A stretch of DNA of 64,000 nt from Annulohypoxylon bovei var. microspora (GCA_022836615.1 MU405261.1:62001-126000); one strand, 5' to 3'; shown: positions 22,944 through 35,022, numbered from the stretch's first letter. The notes: generated by a model not told the origin, from the letters alone. A program made the numbers and translations.

Positions 22944-23315
22944 GTGATGAGCCGGGCCACAAATCTGTTTACAGCCCTCATCCGGACGCATCACATAACG
23001 AGCCGCAAGAAGCTCGCTCGTGTCAAGAAAGCCGCCGCTCTGTGCGATCTGCAAGTGCTCGTCAGGAGCGGCGGTTCGCCGGGTATCATGTACGCGGAAG
23101 GTCCCGACGAAACTGCCGTCGGCAGCTGGGTCAGCGGCGTTCAGGCCTTGCGATATAAAGACTTTCAATGCGTACAGAAACCGGCTGCTCATCTGGTCCA
23201 GGTCGCTAGTCGCATCGACGATGTCGGCTTCGAAGAAGTCACGTCCGTAGCTGAATTCGGGGAAAGGATGGAGCAACGGGGTCTAGGCGGCTGGTGGAAA
23301 ATTGGGAGTGAGTAA
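22944..23315 (+). CDS. DUF1115-like small protein
   Basis: A single-exon frame of 123 aa (MMSRATNLFTALIRTHHI...). The order ...RTHHITSRKKL, then SGGSPGIMYAEG, then VQALRYKDFQ, then GFEEV...FGERMEQRGLGGWWKIG fits the small fungal proteins related to the C-terminal DUF1115 domain of RWDD2-type proteins: a 'HH..SxxKR' start, a 'GxPGixxxEG' turn and a 'L.(Y/W)KxxQ' strand. The function of that domain is not known to me. The opposite strand also has an open frame (22935-23276) without family likeness, which I reject. The second Met (22947) is an equally good start. A GTGAGT overlaps the stop codon, so a further 3' exon is possible. Confidence 0.65.
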   Translation: MMSRATNLFTALIRTHHITSRKKLARVKKAAALCDLQVLVRSGGSPGIMYAEGPDETAVGSWVSGVQALRYKDFQCVQKPAAHLVQVASRIDDVGFEEVTSVAEFGERMEQRGLGGWWKIGSE

Positions 23316-24069
23316 GCCTGATTCCTAATGTTCCCTGTTCTCCTTTCGGTACATGATTGGTTATTTTGATGGACCAAGTAATGAGAGAAGTATCATAATT
23401 CCCCAATAGTTTACAATACTAACGTTCAAAGCGGCAGTGGGTTATGGGTTAAAGTAAAGATTCAGCTATTTAAAGAATATACCTACCCAATCAACGCTCT
23501 GTGTTCATGATCGGACCTTGAGAAATGCCAGTTAAAACCCGCTTAACACCGAAGCTATTAGCTCGACACAATAACCCATCGAAAACTTAGGCCTCGGGGT
23601 AAAGGCTTGTGTTCCCTATTTGATTTCAACATGAAGATACTTGAGGCCAAATATAGATTTTCGGCGAATTATTTGGCTGGCCCTGGCTGTACTTCGATGC
23701 GCTGTTACATTGCCGACGAGTTTCCTTGATCACAATGCGCGCAACGAGATTGTGGGGAAACCTGGAGAATTCATCCGCAACTTTGGTTGATCAACCGGTC
23801 CAATGATGTCGACCGAATTTATTGGCTTCTACTTCTTCAAATGAGGAATCTGGCCGAATGAACCAGACGGAGTGTATTGATCCTTATATTAACCACCATC
23901 ATGTGCTCGGTTCTATGCTTAGAACTATGATGGAGGGCTGCGGCTGGCAGCATAAAATCCGGGTCACTCGCAGCCCGGATCGTCAGTCGACTTACCTCTC
24001 TGAACAAGATACAACAAGCTCCGTCTAAATCTGTCTTATCGTTAGAAGCCTCTCACCCAGCTCGACAAA
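23316..24069. other. Intergenic, upstream of the LPMO gene
   Basis: 754 bp without a supported gene. The 3' part must contain the promoter of the LPMO gene; no carbon-regulator site was assigned with confidence. Confidence 0.45.
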
Positions 24070-25165
24070 ATGAGGACCTCACTTTACGGCGCACTTGCTG
24101 CCATAGCTGCCACGAAGGTGGCTGGGCATTCTCTCTTCCAGGCCCTTTGGGTTGATGGCGTCGATATGATAAGTCTCGCGGTCTCTATGTCAAATGGCAT
24201 GAAACTAACCTAGATAGTACGCCGGCCAGTGTGTTCGTATGCCCGGGTCCAACAGCCCTGTCACAAACGTCAACAGTGCCGACATTCGATGCAATGTGGG
24301 AGGTGCCAAAGGTGTTTCGGGCAAATGTGCCGTGAATCCAGGAAGTACTGTGACAGTCGAGATGCACGCAGTATGATATATCCGTAAAAATGTTGACTGG
24401 CAACTTACTGACCACGAAAAGCAACCCGGTGACCGAAGTTGCGGCAGCGAAGCCATAGGAGGAGCCCACTACGGCCCGGTAAATGTCTACATGAGCCAGG
24501 TTCCCGACGCCTCGACAGCCGACGGGTCGACTCCGTGGTACAAGATCTTCGCCGACTCCTGGTCTGCAAAGGGCTCAGTCGGTGACGGAGACAACTGGGG
24601 TACCAACGACCTCAACTCGTGCTGCGGCAAGATGGACGTCCCGATCCCCGCGGACACTCCTGCCGGCGACTACCTCCTCCGCGCCGAAGTCATTGCCTTG
24701 CACACGGCATCCTCGGCCGGCGGTGCCCAGTTCTACGTTTCTTGCTACCAGATCACCGTCGCAGGCGGCTCGGCCAAGGCTGCCGCCCTGCCAGCCGGCG
24801 TCAGTCTTCCCGGCGCGCTTAAGAGCAGCGACCCAGGCATCCAGATCAACATCCACGCCAAAGTAGCCGAGTACGTGAACCCTGGGCCCGCCGTGATCGC
24901 TAGCGGTACTACGAAGATCGCCGGCTCCGGGTGCGCCGCTGGTTGCGCTAAGACCTGCGCTGTCGGATCCGGACCCGTCGGGACCGCTATCGGCTCGGCC
25001 CCTAAGCCGACTTCGGGCGCCGGCTCTGGCACTGGTGGTGAGGCTGGCTGCGCTCAGGCGAGGTACCAACAGTGCGGCGGACAGGGATACACCGGCTGCA
25101 CGGCGTGCGCTGATGGGCTTACCTGCCAAGATGTGTCTGCGCCGTACTACTCCCAGTGTGCTTAA
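24070..25165 (+). CDS. AA9 lytic polysaccharide monooxygenase with CBM1
   Basis: A secreted copper enzyme that oxidatively cleaves cellulose or related glucans. Signal peptide residues 1-19 (MRTSLYGALAAIAATKVAG) end exactly before His20, which would be the mature N-terminal copper ligand (HSLFQALWVDG). The second copper His is in GGAHYGPVNVYM and the axial Tyr in GAQFYVSCYQ, with the usual Gln two residues before. A Gly/Ser/Pro-rich linker leads to a C-terminal CBM1 of about 33 aa (RYQQCGGQGYTGC...YYSQC). Modelled exons are 24070-24165, 24218-24370 and 24422-25165, about 331 aa. The second intron is canonical (GTATGA). The first is not: family alignment expects splicing after WVDGVD, but the bases there are ATGATA, not GT. 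A cryptic GTCGAT six bases upstream would give an in-frame protein lacking two residues. Family is certain; expression of an intact product is less sure. Confidence 0.88.
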
Positions 25166-26026
25166 GGGGGCCGAGCGGGGATATGGCCATTCGTTAAGAT
25201 AGAGGGGTTTTGTGAAGACGGCACTTGAAGCTTAGGCGTTGTCTAAACACCTTGTATAGCATATGGATTTAAGACATGCCATGACATATTTTCTTCTAAC
25301 TGAACATACTAAGTGAATAGGGCAATAATTCCTACAGATTAGACACGCGTTCGAGGCCATCAAGCTTGAGTCATTGGTGACTCAATCTGTTAATAAAAAG
25401 CTAATGGAAATTCTCGGCATTGTTGTTTCTTTTCTTGTCACGATCGCAATCATTCTGGATCTAGTAGGTTTATTCAAGGGGAGAATTCGCTCATTATGTA
25501 CACATCGAGTTAGTCAGCGGCTAGGTTAGGTACCTATCTGCAGCTTCCCCTAATCGTTCCGTTCCGTCCCCTCCCGCTCCTTCCGTGAAAAAAAAAGGAA
25601 CCAATAAGGCTGACACGAAGCACGGGAAGCCCCACAAAACGACCCAGGGATTGCTAATAGTTTCCCCTAACCGCTTAGCTCGAGCTCTATTTATTCCTCA
25701 TTCACCGTCTCTAAATCTACGAGAGGTTATCGTCGACGTTTCATTAGCTTCCGTGGTTTCCGTGGTTTCCGTTCCGGCTGGCCTGTGCAACGTCTAGGTA
25801 GATGGTACCTTATTGCCATTAATAGCCGTGAATAATCCTCCTTTCTCTTTCGCTCGTTCACGCATATCGTCTATATCGACTACTCATCTCACCTCACCTC
25901 ACCTCATCTCATCTTATATCAGATCATCTACCTAACCAGCACCCACCTAACTTACCAAAAATCAAGGGGTCACACAATCAGAAACCAACTAACCAAACAA
26001 CCCTTCCCCACGTCAGCACCAACAAC
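25166..26026. promoter_or_regulatory. Intergenic with pyrimidine-rich promoter
   Basis: No gene is seen. At about 25883-25917, just upstream of the next gene, there are tandem CTCAC/CTCAT pentamers, a pyrimidine-rich tract of the kind common in fungal promoters and 5' UTRs. The last 40 bp before the ATG are C/A-rich. Confidence 0.5.
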
Positions 26027-26677
26027 ATGGCCCTCAACGAACCCCACAAGTCCCGCATCGTCGGGCACATGAACTCGGACCACGCGGGGGAGCTGGAGGA
26101 GTACCTGCGCGCCTTCAACAAGCTCTCCGCGTCGGCCGCGGCGGGCGCCCAGATCGCCGACATGACGCTGGCCAGCATGACCATCAAGTCCGCGTCCGGC
26201 ACCCACGCCGTCGCCATCACCCCGCCGCTCGCCTCCGCGGCCGACGCCCGCGTCGTCCTCGTCGACATGTCCATGCAGGCGAAGCAGCAGCTCGGGCTCA
26301 GCCCCATCCGCGTCACGACCTGGACGCCGCCCTCGGGGCTCGGGCTGCTGACGTTCGCCGGCGTCGCGCTGTACTTCGTGTGCGCGGCCACGCTGCCGTT
26401 AGTCCAGCCCGGAACTGCGATTTTCGAGGCCGTGGATGGCGTCTGGCCGTCCGGCGCGGAGGGCTACAGGTGGCTGGTGCGCACGATCTTCGTGCCGGTG
26501 GTCGCGATCCATGTTACGGAGGCGTGGTGGATGGCGCGCTCACGGCTGGTGCGGCATGGCGTGAAGACGTGGAGCGGGGTGTGGGCGCTGTGGGCGCTGG
26601 GCACGTTTGTGGAGGGGTGGCCGGCGATAAGAAGGTTTGATCGCCTGGTTGAGAAGGAGGGGGCGAAGCAGCATTGA
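26027..26677 (+). CDS. DUF2470-domain membrane protein
   Basis: A single-exon gene of 216 aa. Residues about 5-85 match the DUF2470 domain known from heme-utilisation/HugZ-like proteins (RIVGHMNSDHAGELEEYL at the start; the HMNSDH motif is diagnostic). The rest is membrane-embedded: hydrophobic segments at about 106-127 (GLLTFAGVALYFVCAATL), 150-165 (WLVRTIFVPVVAIHV) and 180-195 (WALWALGTFVEG). The AWWMAR-type C-terminal part resembles the membrane domain often found with DUF2470 in fungi. Role is unknown; a link to heme or flavin chemistry is only suggested by the domain. The ATG follows a C/A-rich leader and no other in-frame ATG lies upstream. Strong GC bias at third codon positions supports real coding. 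Confidence 0.85.
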   Translation: MALNEPHKSRIVGHMNSDHAGELEEYLRAFNKLSASAAAGAQIADMTLASMTIKSASGTHAVAITPPLASAADARVVLVDMSMQAKQQLGLSPIRVTTWTPPSGLGLLTFAGVALYFVCAATLPLVQPGTAIFEAVDGVWPSGAEGYRWLVRTIFVPVVAIHVTEAWWMARSRLVRHGVKTWSGVWALWALGTFVEGWPAIRRFDRLVEKEGAKQH

Positions 26678-27451
26678 GGAGGGTGTAGTGAGGATAGGTT
26701 GGTCTTGGGAGGGCTAGGTTGCGCTTTTCTGGTTTGAGAGGGGTCCGTAATTAGGAGGGATGAGATGTGGTGAGGTGGGATGTGTTGTATCGTCGTGTGA
26801 GATCGAGGATAGATTGTCTAATTAGTAGCATGTACTAATGAGCGGGGCAGAGCAGATGACGAGGGATTCGGATCTCAACTCCAGCTAATGAATTGATCTA
26901 CGATAGCGGAAGCAATCAGTATTTGGAAAATTACAGAGTAATGCTCGACATTGGAATGTTTACGGATGGCAAGGTGCGCCTTGCTGTATATGTCAAACAT
27001 AGGCTACGGCTTACTTCACGATAATCACGATAAGACTTCAAGATGGTGGGGTGAACCTCTCTCATTCCTTTCCATCACTATCCAAGTCGTTGTATTCCAA
27101 CAGTCCCTTCCTTCCGGGAGGTGGAATTTCTCATCAACTGACTTCGGGATCGGGCAGGGTTCCTTATCCTCCCAATCGAACCCATCCGATCCGTAAAACC
27201 CGGAATATCCTCCTATCCCGAGGTTCCAACCCCTTCTCAGGTTCCTTCAAACTCCCAAATTTCCTCCATTCCCAATTCCTTTGAAACGAATTCAAACGCT
27301 ATTCCCTATAATGGGTATCTTATGTTGAAACTGAATGCCGAACTCCGGTTGTATGCGTTGTGAGGGATACCATATCCAAGCCGAGCGTGAATGTTGATAA
27401 CATGAGTGTAGCAAGAGGCCACATCAATGTCAAGATATTCGTCGTGAAAGC
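26678..27451. other. Intergenic between convergent genes
   Basis: This holds the 3' ends of two convergent genes. Overlapping plus-strand ORFs at 26951-27284 look non-coding. Nothing else is supported. Confidence 0.5.
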
Positions 27452-29191
27452 TTATTCGGGCTTTGGATAATATGGGAGCTCCCCCAAGGTTCGAGGAGCG
27501 GGCTTGGGATCGGCCCTGTTGTATAGCTGCGCGACCGCAGCGACGGCCTGGAGCCGTGCCCCCTCGCTCTCGATCTGCAGGGCTTCGGACTCAAACCTGC
27601 CGAGTTTTGCCTCGTGCAAGATCTCCTCGATATCACTTTCCGATATCTCCCCATTCGCAATTCTATAGTAGACATGCCAGAGATCGTACATTATCCGCAT
27701 CCCGATGTCCTCCGCATTCTTGATTGCGGCCCTTCTCTCCTCCAGCTTGTCAAAAGACACGCGGTATCTGTTGAGCTCCCGCACGAACTCCACTGGGGCC
27801 CACGCCGAGGGCGACTTCTCGAAGTAGTCGAGAATCTTGGTGGGGCTCATGTATCGCTGGCACATCGAGGAAGCCTGTCGGTGTGCTTCGTTGTCGGTCC
27901 TGGCCGCCCGGGGACTCAGGAGGTACACGACGGCGACGAATTCCTGCACCAGGGCGTGGTTCTTCTTGAGGACGTCGTAGAGCTCGTCGCTCGCGGACTT
28001 GTTAGTCCGGTTGTCCACGCCGCTGATGACACAGTCGATGCCTTTCGCTTCGCATCGACTGCATTTGGCCGAGCCCGGCGTGTGCACGCACTTGACCTTC
28101 GACCGCCGGCAACACTCGCACGAGTTCTTGCCGACGACACGTAGCCTCTTTCTTTGAGGCTGGAGTGCGCCGGCGTTGTGACCCTCGGGTGTTGGTGCCG
28201 GGGTCGGGCATTGTTCTGCGGGGCAAGCCTTGCGCTTTTGCCCCTGTCCCGACGACTCCGCGATTGTCGCCTGGGACTGACCGTTTGTTTGGCTAGAAGG
28301 GGAACGGGCCCCTTCTAGCGGTTGTATAAACTGTGGGAGGGCGATGCGGGCCTCCCCCAGCTGCTGTAATTGCCCCTCCCCTTGTCCGGAGGGCGCTGAT
28401 GAGGCGGCCTCGATTGGGCCCTCCTCAGGTTGAGGCACCCCCCAAAGGCATTCGTCCTCGTTATCATCAGCGGGGAGGGGCTCGTTGAAGCCAAAGCCCG
28501 GACCAGTATATTGCGTATCTGGTCCTGGGGTCTGGTCCGGGTTCTCGTTTGCTTGTGAGATGAACCCGGCTTGGTTTTCTTGGGGCTCAGGCGAGCCCCA
28601 GACGTTTAAGTCCCCGTCTTCGTGGTCGGGGAGAGGATGGTTGTTATGTGGCGCGACGACAGAACCATCTAATGGGTTGTTTGAATGTGTCGCCGCGCCG
28701 TTCCAGGTGTTGGTATACCACTGGTCACCCTGGAAGTTGTCTGTGGCAGATTGATGGTTGTAGTTATTCCACTGGTTGCCAAAGCCAGTGGAATCATTTG
28801 AGTTCCAGTCGACTAGTCCATTGGCTGGTTCGTACTGGAACATCACTCTGTCGGTACCGGCCAAGGTGAATATGCCGGTACCGGATAGATCGATCCCGCT
28901 GGCCTCTAGGGCCAGCATCGGAGACGTCTGTCGTGGATATGGCAACTCCGTAGGTGCGGAGTTGATTGGCTGACCTATAGAGATATTAGCCTGTTGAAAT
29001 TTACTTTGACTGTTGGCTTGATCATGGCACTTACTAGGCCGACCCTCGATCTGCGATAGGGATACAGTCTGTTGTTGAACATTTCCTCGGCGATATGGCG
29101 AAGGAAATGGAAGCTTTGTGCCCTCGTATCTGTTGTGGGCTTCGTCCGAGTATAACTCGGAGTAGCAGGAAGATATGTTGTAACACGACAT
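27452..29191 (-). CDS. Zn(II)2Cys6 protein with long disordered N terminus
   Basis: A single-exon gene of 579 aa, presumably a nuclear DNA-binding regulator. Residues 1-350 are low complexity, rich in Asn, Gln, Pro and Gly, like a prion-like or activation region. A nuclear-localisation-like stretch (PQRKRLRVVGKN) precedes a zinc cluster at about 357-386: CECCRRSKVKC, then CSRCEAKGIDC. The spacing between third and fourth Cys is eight residues. The C-terminal 180 aa are helical (EELYDVLKKNHALVQEF-type; FVRELNRYRVSFDKLEERR) and do not show the usual fungal-specific TF domain, so this belongs to the smaller class of zinc-cluster proteins with a C-terminal coiled region. The start gives MSCYNISSCYSELYSDE; no signal peptide is seen. 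Target is unknown. Confidence 0.85.
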   Translation of the reverse strand: MSCYNISSCYSELYSDEAHNRYEGTKLPFPSPYRRGNVQQQTVSLSQIEGRPSKCHDQANSQSKFQQANISIGQPINSAPTELPYPRQTSPMLALEASGIDLSGTGIFTLAGTDRVMFQYEPANGLVDWNSNDSTGFGNQWNNYNHQSATDNFQGDQWYTNTWNGAATHSNNPLDGSVVAPHNNHPLPDHEDGDLNVWGSPEPQENQAGFISQANENPDQTPGPDTQYTGPGFGFNEPLPADDNEDECLWGVPQPEEGPIEAASSAPSGQGEGQLQQLGEARIALPQFIQPLEGARSPSSQTNGQSQATIAESSGQGQKRKACPAEQCPTPAPTPEGHNAGALQPQRKRLRVVGKNSCECCRRSKVKCVHTPGSAKCSRCEAKGIDCVISGVDNRTNKSASDELYDVLKKNHALVQEFVAVVYLLSPRAARTDNEAHRQASSMCQRYMSPTKILDYFEKSPSAWAPVEFVRELNRYRVSFDKLEERRAAIKNAEDIGMRIMYDLWHVYYRIANGEISESDIEEILHEAKLGRFESEALQIESEGARLQAVAAVAQLYNRADPKPAPRTLGELPYYPKPE

Positions 29192-32100
29192 CTTGAATAA
29201 GGGGTACGGATGTCTTGACGTTTTTTTTTTTTTGGTGGGTTTTTGTTTTGTTTGTTTTTTTGTGTCTTATTGACTGTTGGAGTTTTGTTTTGGGCTTAAG
29301 AGTTCCCAGTTCCGATGGTCTGTTTGGAGCGTTCTGATAATCTGGGAAAAGCAATACAGGCACTTCCTGCCAAATTGATATAAGAAGAGCGCTGTTTTCT
29401 TGAAGTGTCTGTTTTTGAGTAGGTAGTATTGATGGTAAAGGTATTGATGTTGAAGGTAGGTATTTGTAATAGACTTATTCAAGACAGCTACTGGTGATTC
29501 AATTATATTTGAGCAGGTGGGTTGCTTTGCAGATGATTGTTGAAACTGTTTTGTTGACTTCTGGGAACTGGAACTCTTGATTAAAAATAAGTAAACAGAA
29601 CAGAATATGGGGGGTCTGGCCCTCTATTTATATACGTAATGAGTTTGTGAAAGAGGCTTGATAGTAGGTATTTCCTTATCATATATTCACTAAACTTTGA
29701 TGCCCAAGGCTAATGTGTAGATGTAAACACAAGATTTCCTAAAGTTTCATGGCATTCTAGTCATATAGGACTATTCCTCCGTAGTTCTTTTATTGGAAAG
29801 TATAAAGGTCATTACTAACTTAACCTTCTCAAACTCGATAACTCGATACGATGGGGTTTTGTCCTGGAAGAGAGAGTTTTGAACGTATCAGGTGTAAGGT
29901 GACATGTCCTCGAGCAGTTTCCTCGAGTCCTACTAAAAGGCACGCCCTTGTACCAAAAGAAACTTTCTATGAGGCTGATGCGAGAATATGTATAGGATGG
30001 GAAACGTGTACTTCTTGTTTATCTGGGAACTGCTTGGTGAATACGCTGCCATGGTCGTCGTTCAATTTTATATCCAAGGTGTTGTTATTATTTAATTTAC
30101 ATATTTTGCGTAACTGATACAATTCCATTCTAGCTTTTAGGACACATAAAATCTTTCGTTTCGATCGGGAGATCAACTGCTTTTCCAGGTACAACCTATG
30201 TTCTCTGCCTAAAGTAGCTGGTAGTTGTTGGATACGTCTGTCTGCATGCTGTGACTACCCTTTAGACGCGTCTTTTATGAACTTAAAGCTAAGTAAAATT
30301 GAATTTCCTCAAGACGTCACCTAGCTCCCTGTTTCTATACATACCTACTTAAGGTGGTCACTGAATTTACCCGGTCTGAGTTTGTCGAACCTACCTGGTA
30401 CCAGGTTCCTACCTTTCAGCAAGAGTTAAGTTTACGGGGATCACATGGACCCTTGAGTCTATTTCGGGTTCCTGCATACTGAGGTACCCGGTGTTGTATT
30501 AGACTTTTGAGGAAATTTTAATCGAAGGGAAGAACACATGGTTAGAAAGGTCCTTTAGGTACCTAGTAAACTGGTAGTTGTAGGGAAAGGGGGTCCCTGG
30601 AATCAGTCTTTCGGGTTTAAGCTAGCAACAACATTGAAATCAAAATAATAGTGAACACATCGTAGAATACTGGTAGATATGCATGGAATAAATCAGGTGG
30701 CTTTCAATTGGCCTTTACACCAGTTTCCATCTTGACAGTCCAAAACCATGTATAGGTAGGGGATTTTTATTGAGGCATAGTAAAGTAAATATGATGCCTA
30801 ACTAAGCTGTGGTCCGAGCTCATTACTCGTTATTTTGCAGCTGTAAATCTGTTATATGTCAAATGTGGCAAATAACGTTCGGGTTAGTTTTGATTGTAGG
30901 CGTATAGCTATGGCGTATATAAACTTTACCTTTTTATCAGCTATATACACCTACCTAGCTACCTACATAGGTACATAGGTCAGGTACGTACTACATCAAG
31001 ATACAATGGAACATTGAAACAATACAAATTCATGTGCTGGGTACAATTCAGGCTGAAGATCTATACTGTCTGATTTAAAGATGTATGGGCGGTCCTAACA
31101 AATGCTGAAGCCTAAGATTGCTTAGGTAACTACAATGAGTCTAACACTCCTTCCTCCCAGGAGAGGTTTTTGGCACCATCCTATGCCGGGTCCTGTCTGA
31201 GTCCATGGGAGATACTAAAACTGCAACAGTAGTATCTGTGATTATAGGAAAATGTTTGGGATGGAATAAAACAGAATGTTTTCTGTTAAAATCTAGAAAT
31301 TTCTCTTGCTTCCATTACTTGCATTTCACTTCCACCTCCCAAGAACAGAAGAACCTTTGACAGACTTGAATATCCCAATTCTTTCCGCATTTCCACGTTG
31401 GTTTGTAGGCGTGGTGACCGAATGTTTCAGGTAGTAGGTTAATGACGATAACAAGACCCTAAGTTTCCACATGTACTCTTGAGATCAAAGTACCTAAAAT
31501 TCATTATGGCTGCCCCATCTTGTTTTTTCTTTCGATTTGAATAAAAGTAGTAGAAGGCCCGAGCCTTGTGGTAATTCAGGCTCGTGATCGGGTCGCACAC
31601 TCTAACGCCGCCAAACGATATTGCCCCTAGCCGAGCGGTCGGCTCGATGATCTTATGGCTGGCAAGTACATGTGTCAGATGGGTCCTGGACACACTGTGA
31701 TCCAGGGGGGCATAGAGAAGCCGGGATCCAGAATCCACCACTGCAGACCTGGATTTGGGACGTGTAATTCTCTGGGCTGCGAAGTATTGGGTTGTCAGTT
31801 TCACTCTTCTTATCGTGGTAAGTAATAGGAGAAGATCTTGCGACTACGAAAGTCTAGACGTACTTAAAGCATCGATAGGTACCCGGGGTACAAGACTGCC
31901 TCTTATGGGGAACGGCGGCAAAGACTGGCAAGATGGCCAAGGTGGTTAGCATCAAATATTTGTCAAGCTGCATGGTAGTTCGTAGTTTACAGGCTTCCAG
32001 GTAAAATAATAGAAGCGGCTGATAGCAGGTATTTTGAATGGTTAAGTAAGGAGAATCCCAAGGCTATGAATGGACTGAATAAAATAGGAACAAGCGAGAC

Positions 32101-33240
32101 AAGCAGTTAGAGAATTTCATGTCAAATGATTCAATTGGAGAACAAACCTTGCTTCCGTAAATACATTATGTATTGAAGACTTTACAATGATGTCACTAGA
32201 CCGCGCCAGCCCTTAGAATATCCACTCTATCTTGTCATAAAGTTTACATCACTAAATGTTTTGACAGGTGGTTTCAAGATTTATGGGTTGAAGTATGAAT
32301 CTCAATTATCGGAAATTTGACAAGTTTTACACTAGATAAAAAAGAGGTATTGTTTAATCCAAAACTCGAAATCTAAGAATTGGCCCCTTTTCAAGAAAAG
32401 GGGTTGATCCATATGCAGCGAGTTAACAACCAATGTCAAGTCTGTTTACTTGAAGAATCTTCTTAAATTTTAATTTAAGTCAGGAATACTTTATTTTCTG
32501 AATTAATTACCTGAAGGGGAGATGTTTACCTCAATTGACGGCGGACTTCCAAAATCTAGTGTTTACTAAGTGTATGTACCTACCTAATGTATGTTGAACT
32601 TATGATGTCAATTCTAAGTAAACTGTTGCTAGCGCTATTATTAGATAGTGATGGTCAGTGCGGTCTTTATATTTATTTTTAGAATAGAGTGAACCTTAAG
32701 AACTATTAGGAGACCATCTATTAATTCTGTTCACCGAAGTCTTCGTTACTGTCCCAATTGAAAAAGGGGGGTTCGACAACCCGTCAGTATAGCTACGTCC
32801 CGGCAGGAAACGGCTACAAGTGAAACCCGGATGCCTAATGAGGTTTCGACAAATCAGAAATCGACGTATTTCCCAATATGGAAGGTAGGCACTCTTAAGT
32901 TCAGCCCCCTAATCCCTAAGTACCTAGTGCACCTAGTAAGCCCTCATTTTCAAGATTTTGTATCAGGTGGTTAAATAAAAGCTGCGATGCCCCTAAGATT
33001 ACGCCATCCTTATCATCTCCTACCATCCATTACCTCAACCATTTCGTGACAATGCGGAGTCATAAGACATGATCCCACTCAAACGTTATGGCAACTAAAA
33101 TGTTAACCCCTTCTACAAATCCAGCTAATCGAAGCTAATTCTCCTCTCTTATTCCCTCCCACTAATTATGCCCTGGCTGAAGTAACTCTTCATCCTGACC
33201 AACGAAGGTGGTTGGTGCGAGTATCTTTGACGAAAGACAA
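29192..33240. other. Gene-poor region, 4 kb
   Basis: The longest gap in the window. It begins with a T-rich run (about 29220-29262 on the plus strand) in the 5' leader of the zinc-cluster gene. Short ORFs (29851-30117, 31439-31804 minus) have no family likeness. TACCTA/TAGGTA palindromes recur (30550, 30950-30980, 32575). I see no terminal repeats or RNA gene; long 5' leader, non-coding RNA or old repeat debris are all possible. Confidence 0.4.
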
Positions 33241-34294
33241 TCACCAGTTATTTCGTTCTTCGCCAAGGCCAGTTGGCTCGATTCTATGGTTCGAACCATC
33301 TTCGAGAGTCCCGTAGTCACGACGGCCACCATCGGGCCCGTCCTCACCCGCAGCCGCATCATCGCCATCATCATTAGCAGCCTCATTTTCGAGAAGCCCC
33401 TCGTGAGGATTCGCACCGATGCTCTGTGTGAGACGCTTATACCCGATTCTAGCTCTGGCGCCCCCGGAGTTACGCAGTCTGAACAGTGCGAGATGGATAA
33501 GCTAGATCTAAGGTTAGTACAAAACGCTGTACCTACCTAGTTGATGACTGGCGATATCTACCTGGAGAATTCCGACAACCACCACGACAGTAAATTCGAG
33601 CCCCGCAGTTCGCTGCTCTGCAGCGCGCCATGGCCCGAGGCACTCTATATTTTTATTCTTATTGTCATGCTTTACAGGGCAGTGGCCGCCTGGTATATCG
33701 CGGTCCTTATTGGAACGGAGTCCGCAGCAGTTGAAAGAATTTTGGATTCGCTGTATAGCGTTTCCGTCTCTCGCGCTATACAGGCGTTGCCAGTTCCCCT
33801 CCAGGCTGCACTCGAGCAGTTTTCCCGGCACGAAACCCTCAGCCGAGAGAGTGGCGAGAACGACTGTCAGCACTCCTTGAATGACTTGTAGTGCGATAGG
33901 AAGGAGCTGCTGTATCGCGAGTGAGCTAACTCTGGAGCGTAAAATCCGGTGGAGTAATGGGGTGTAGAAAACGTTTGCGGCTGCGACAAGAGGTAGGATG
34001 ATCGTGAGGACGGTTGTGCCGGTCGATAGGGGGAGTGATAGCTTGCTTGAGGTGACCTGCACATAACTGAGGTATATCAGTTTTTGGTAATTACCTAAAT
34101 GGTATATACTTCTACATGGGTTCTGGGGGGGACTGGGGGGACTGGGTGCTAAATAAAGGCGGAATAAGGGTATGGCTTACATTGCGAGCGCCGTCAAAGC
34201 GACGAGTAGCTGTTTAATTGTGTGTTAGTTCTCCACATTAATTCGATGATGATGGTCTACCTACAAGAGGATAAGCAATCGCGAGATTCACCAT
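33241..34294 (-). CDS. Tetraspanin-like membrane protein
   Basis: A 274-aa four-pass membrane protein in four exons (34294-34265, 34209-34181, 34066-33562, 33501-33241); exon 2 is only 29 nt. All phases agree. Hydrophobic segments are at the N terminus (VNLAIAYPLLLVALTALAIYV), then SLPLSTGTTVLTIILPLVAAAN, then IQQLLPIALQVIQGVLTVVLATL, and before the last splice FTVVVVVGILQLIHLALF. The large extracellular loop carries the tetraspanin signature NCCGLRSNKDRD with further Cys residues (GGHCPV, IECLGPW). The cytosolic tail is acidic (NDDGDDAAAGEDGPDGG) and ends in IEPTGLGEERNNW, similar to fungal Tsp3-type tails. Tetraspanins organise membrane microdomains; in fungi Pls1 is needed for host penetration, but this protein looks closer to Tsp3. 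The short first exon is the least certain part. Confidence 0.8.
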
Positions 34295-35022
34295 GATGGG
34301 CAGTCTTGCGGCGTATAACGCCCTATAATTAAAATAGCCTTCACAGCTGGCCGATATTTAGAGACAACACAAAGATGGCTGAAGTCCCTAATGAGAAATG
34401 GCGTTGATTATGTGGAGATGTGATGAAGATGAAGATGAAGATGGTGAAACCGGAAGAAATTTTATTTCATTTTTCTGAATTTCTGCCTGCGAGAGCCTTG
34501 CCCAACCTCGTCCCTGCTTATTTGTGAAGTGACGTGGATGCGGGTTCCCGTTCTGAACCAATATAATCGGCAGGAGCCGTCTTCCCGCAGATGCAGTGTT
34601 ACATGAACTTTTCTGATCTATCATTTTGGCTTTTACAATCCCCTACAATTGCATTTGGGGGCCAAACCTATCCAAAGCTGGATCACAATTAAGCCACATT
34701 CACGGTATGTTTCCCGCATTGTCTAGGTCACTAATACGCTAGATTCGTACTCGAAACTCTTCTTCCTCACTGTCCCCAGATCCGCAAAATTGAGGACGGC
34801 GCTGGGATGCCAATGAGTAGGTATATAGTCACATACTTACTATCGGTTACCATATGAATATCATATTTTATGACCCAGTTGTAAGGTCGGACCTTAGTAT
34901 TATTAGATACGTATAATACGTACCTACCTAGTCACCGGAGGTCTAGGTAGATCGGAGTTCGGCAGAGGCTGAGACCACCAGGAAGAAGATGAATCGACGA
35001 GCTGGTGTGCATACGTCAATAC
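34295..35022. other. Intergenic
   Basis: No supported gene. It contains a GATGAA repeat (about 34420-34445) and TAGGTA palindromes. Confidence 0.45.

Noticed and set aside
22935..23276. 113-aa minus-strand ORF over the DUF1115-like gene
   Set aside because: The plus-strand frame shows family-type motifs; the minus one is its shadow.
31439..31804. 121-aa minus-strand ORF in the gene-poor region
   Set aside because: No recognisable domain, no clear start context and no splice partners.
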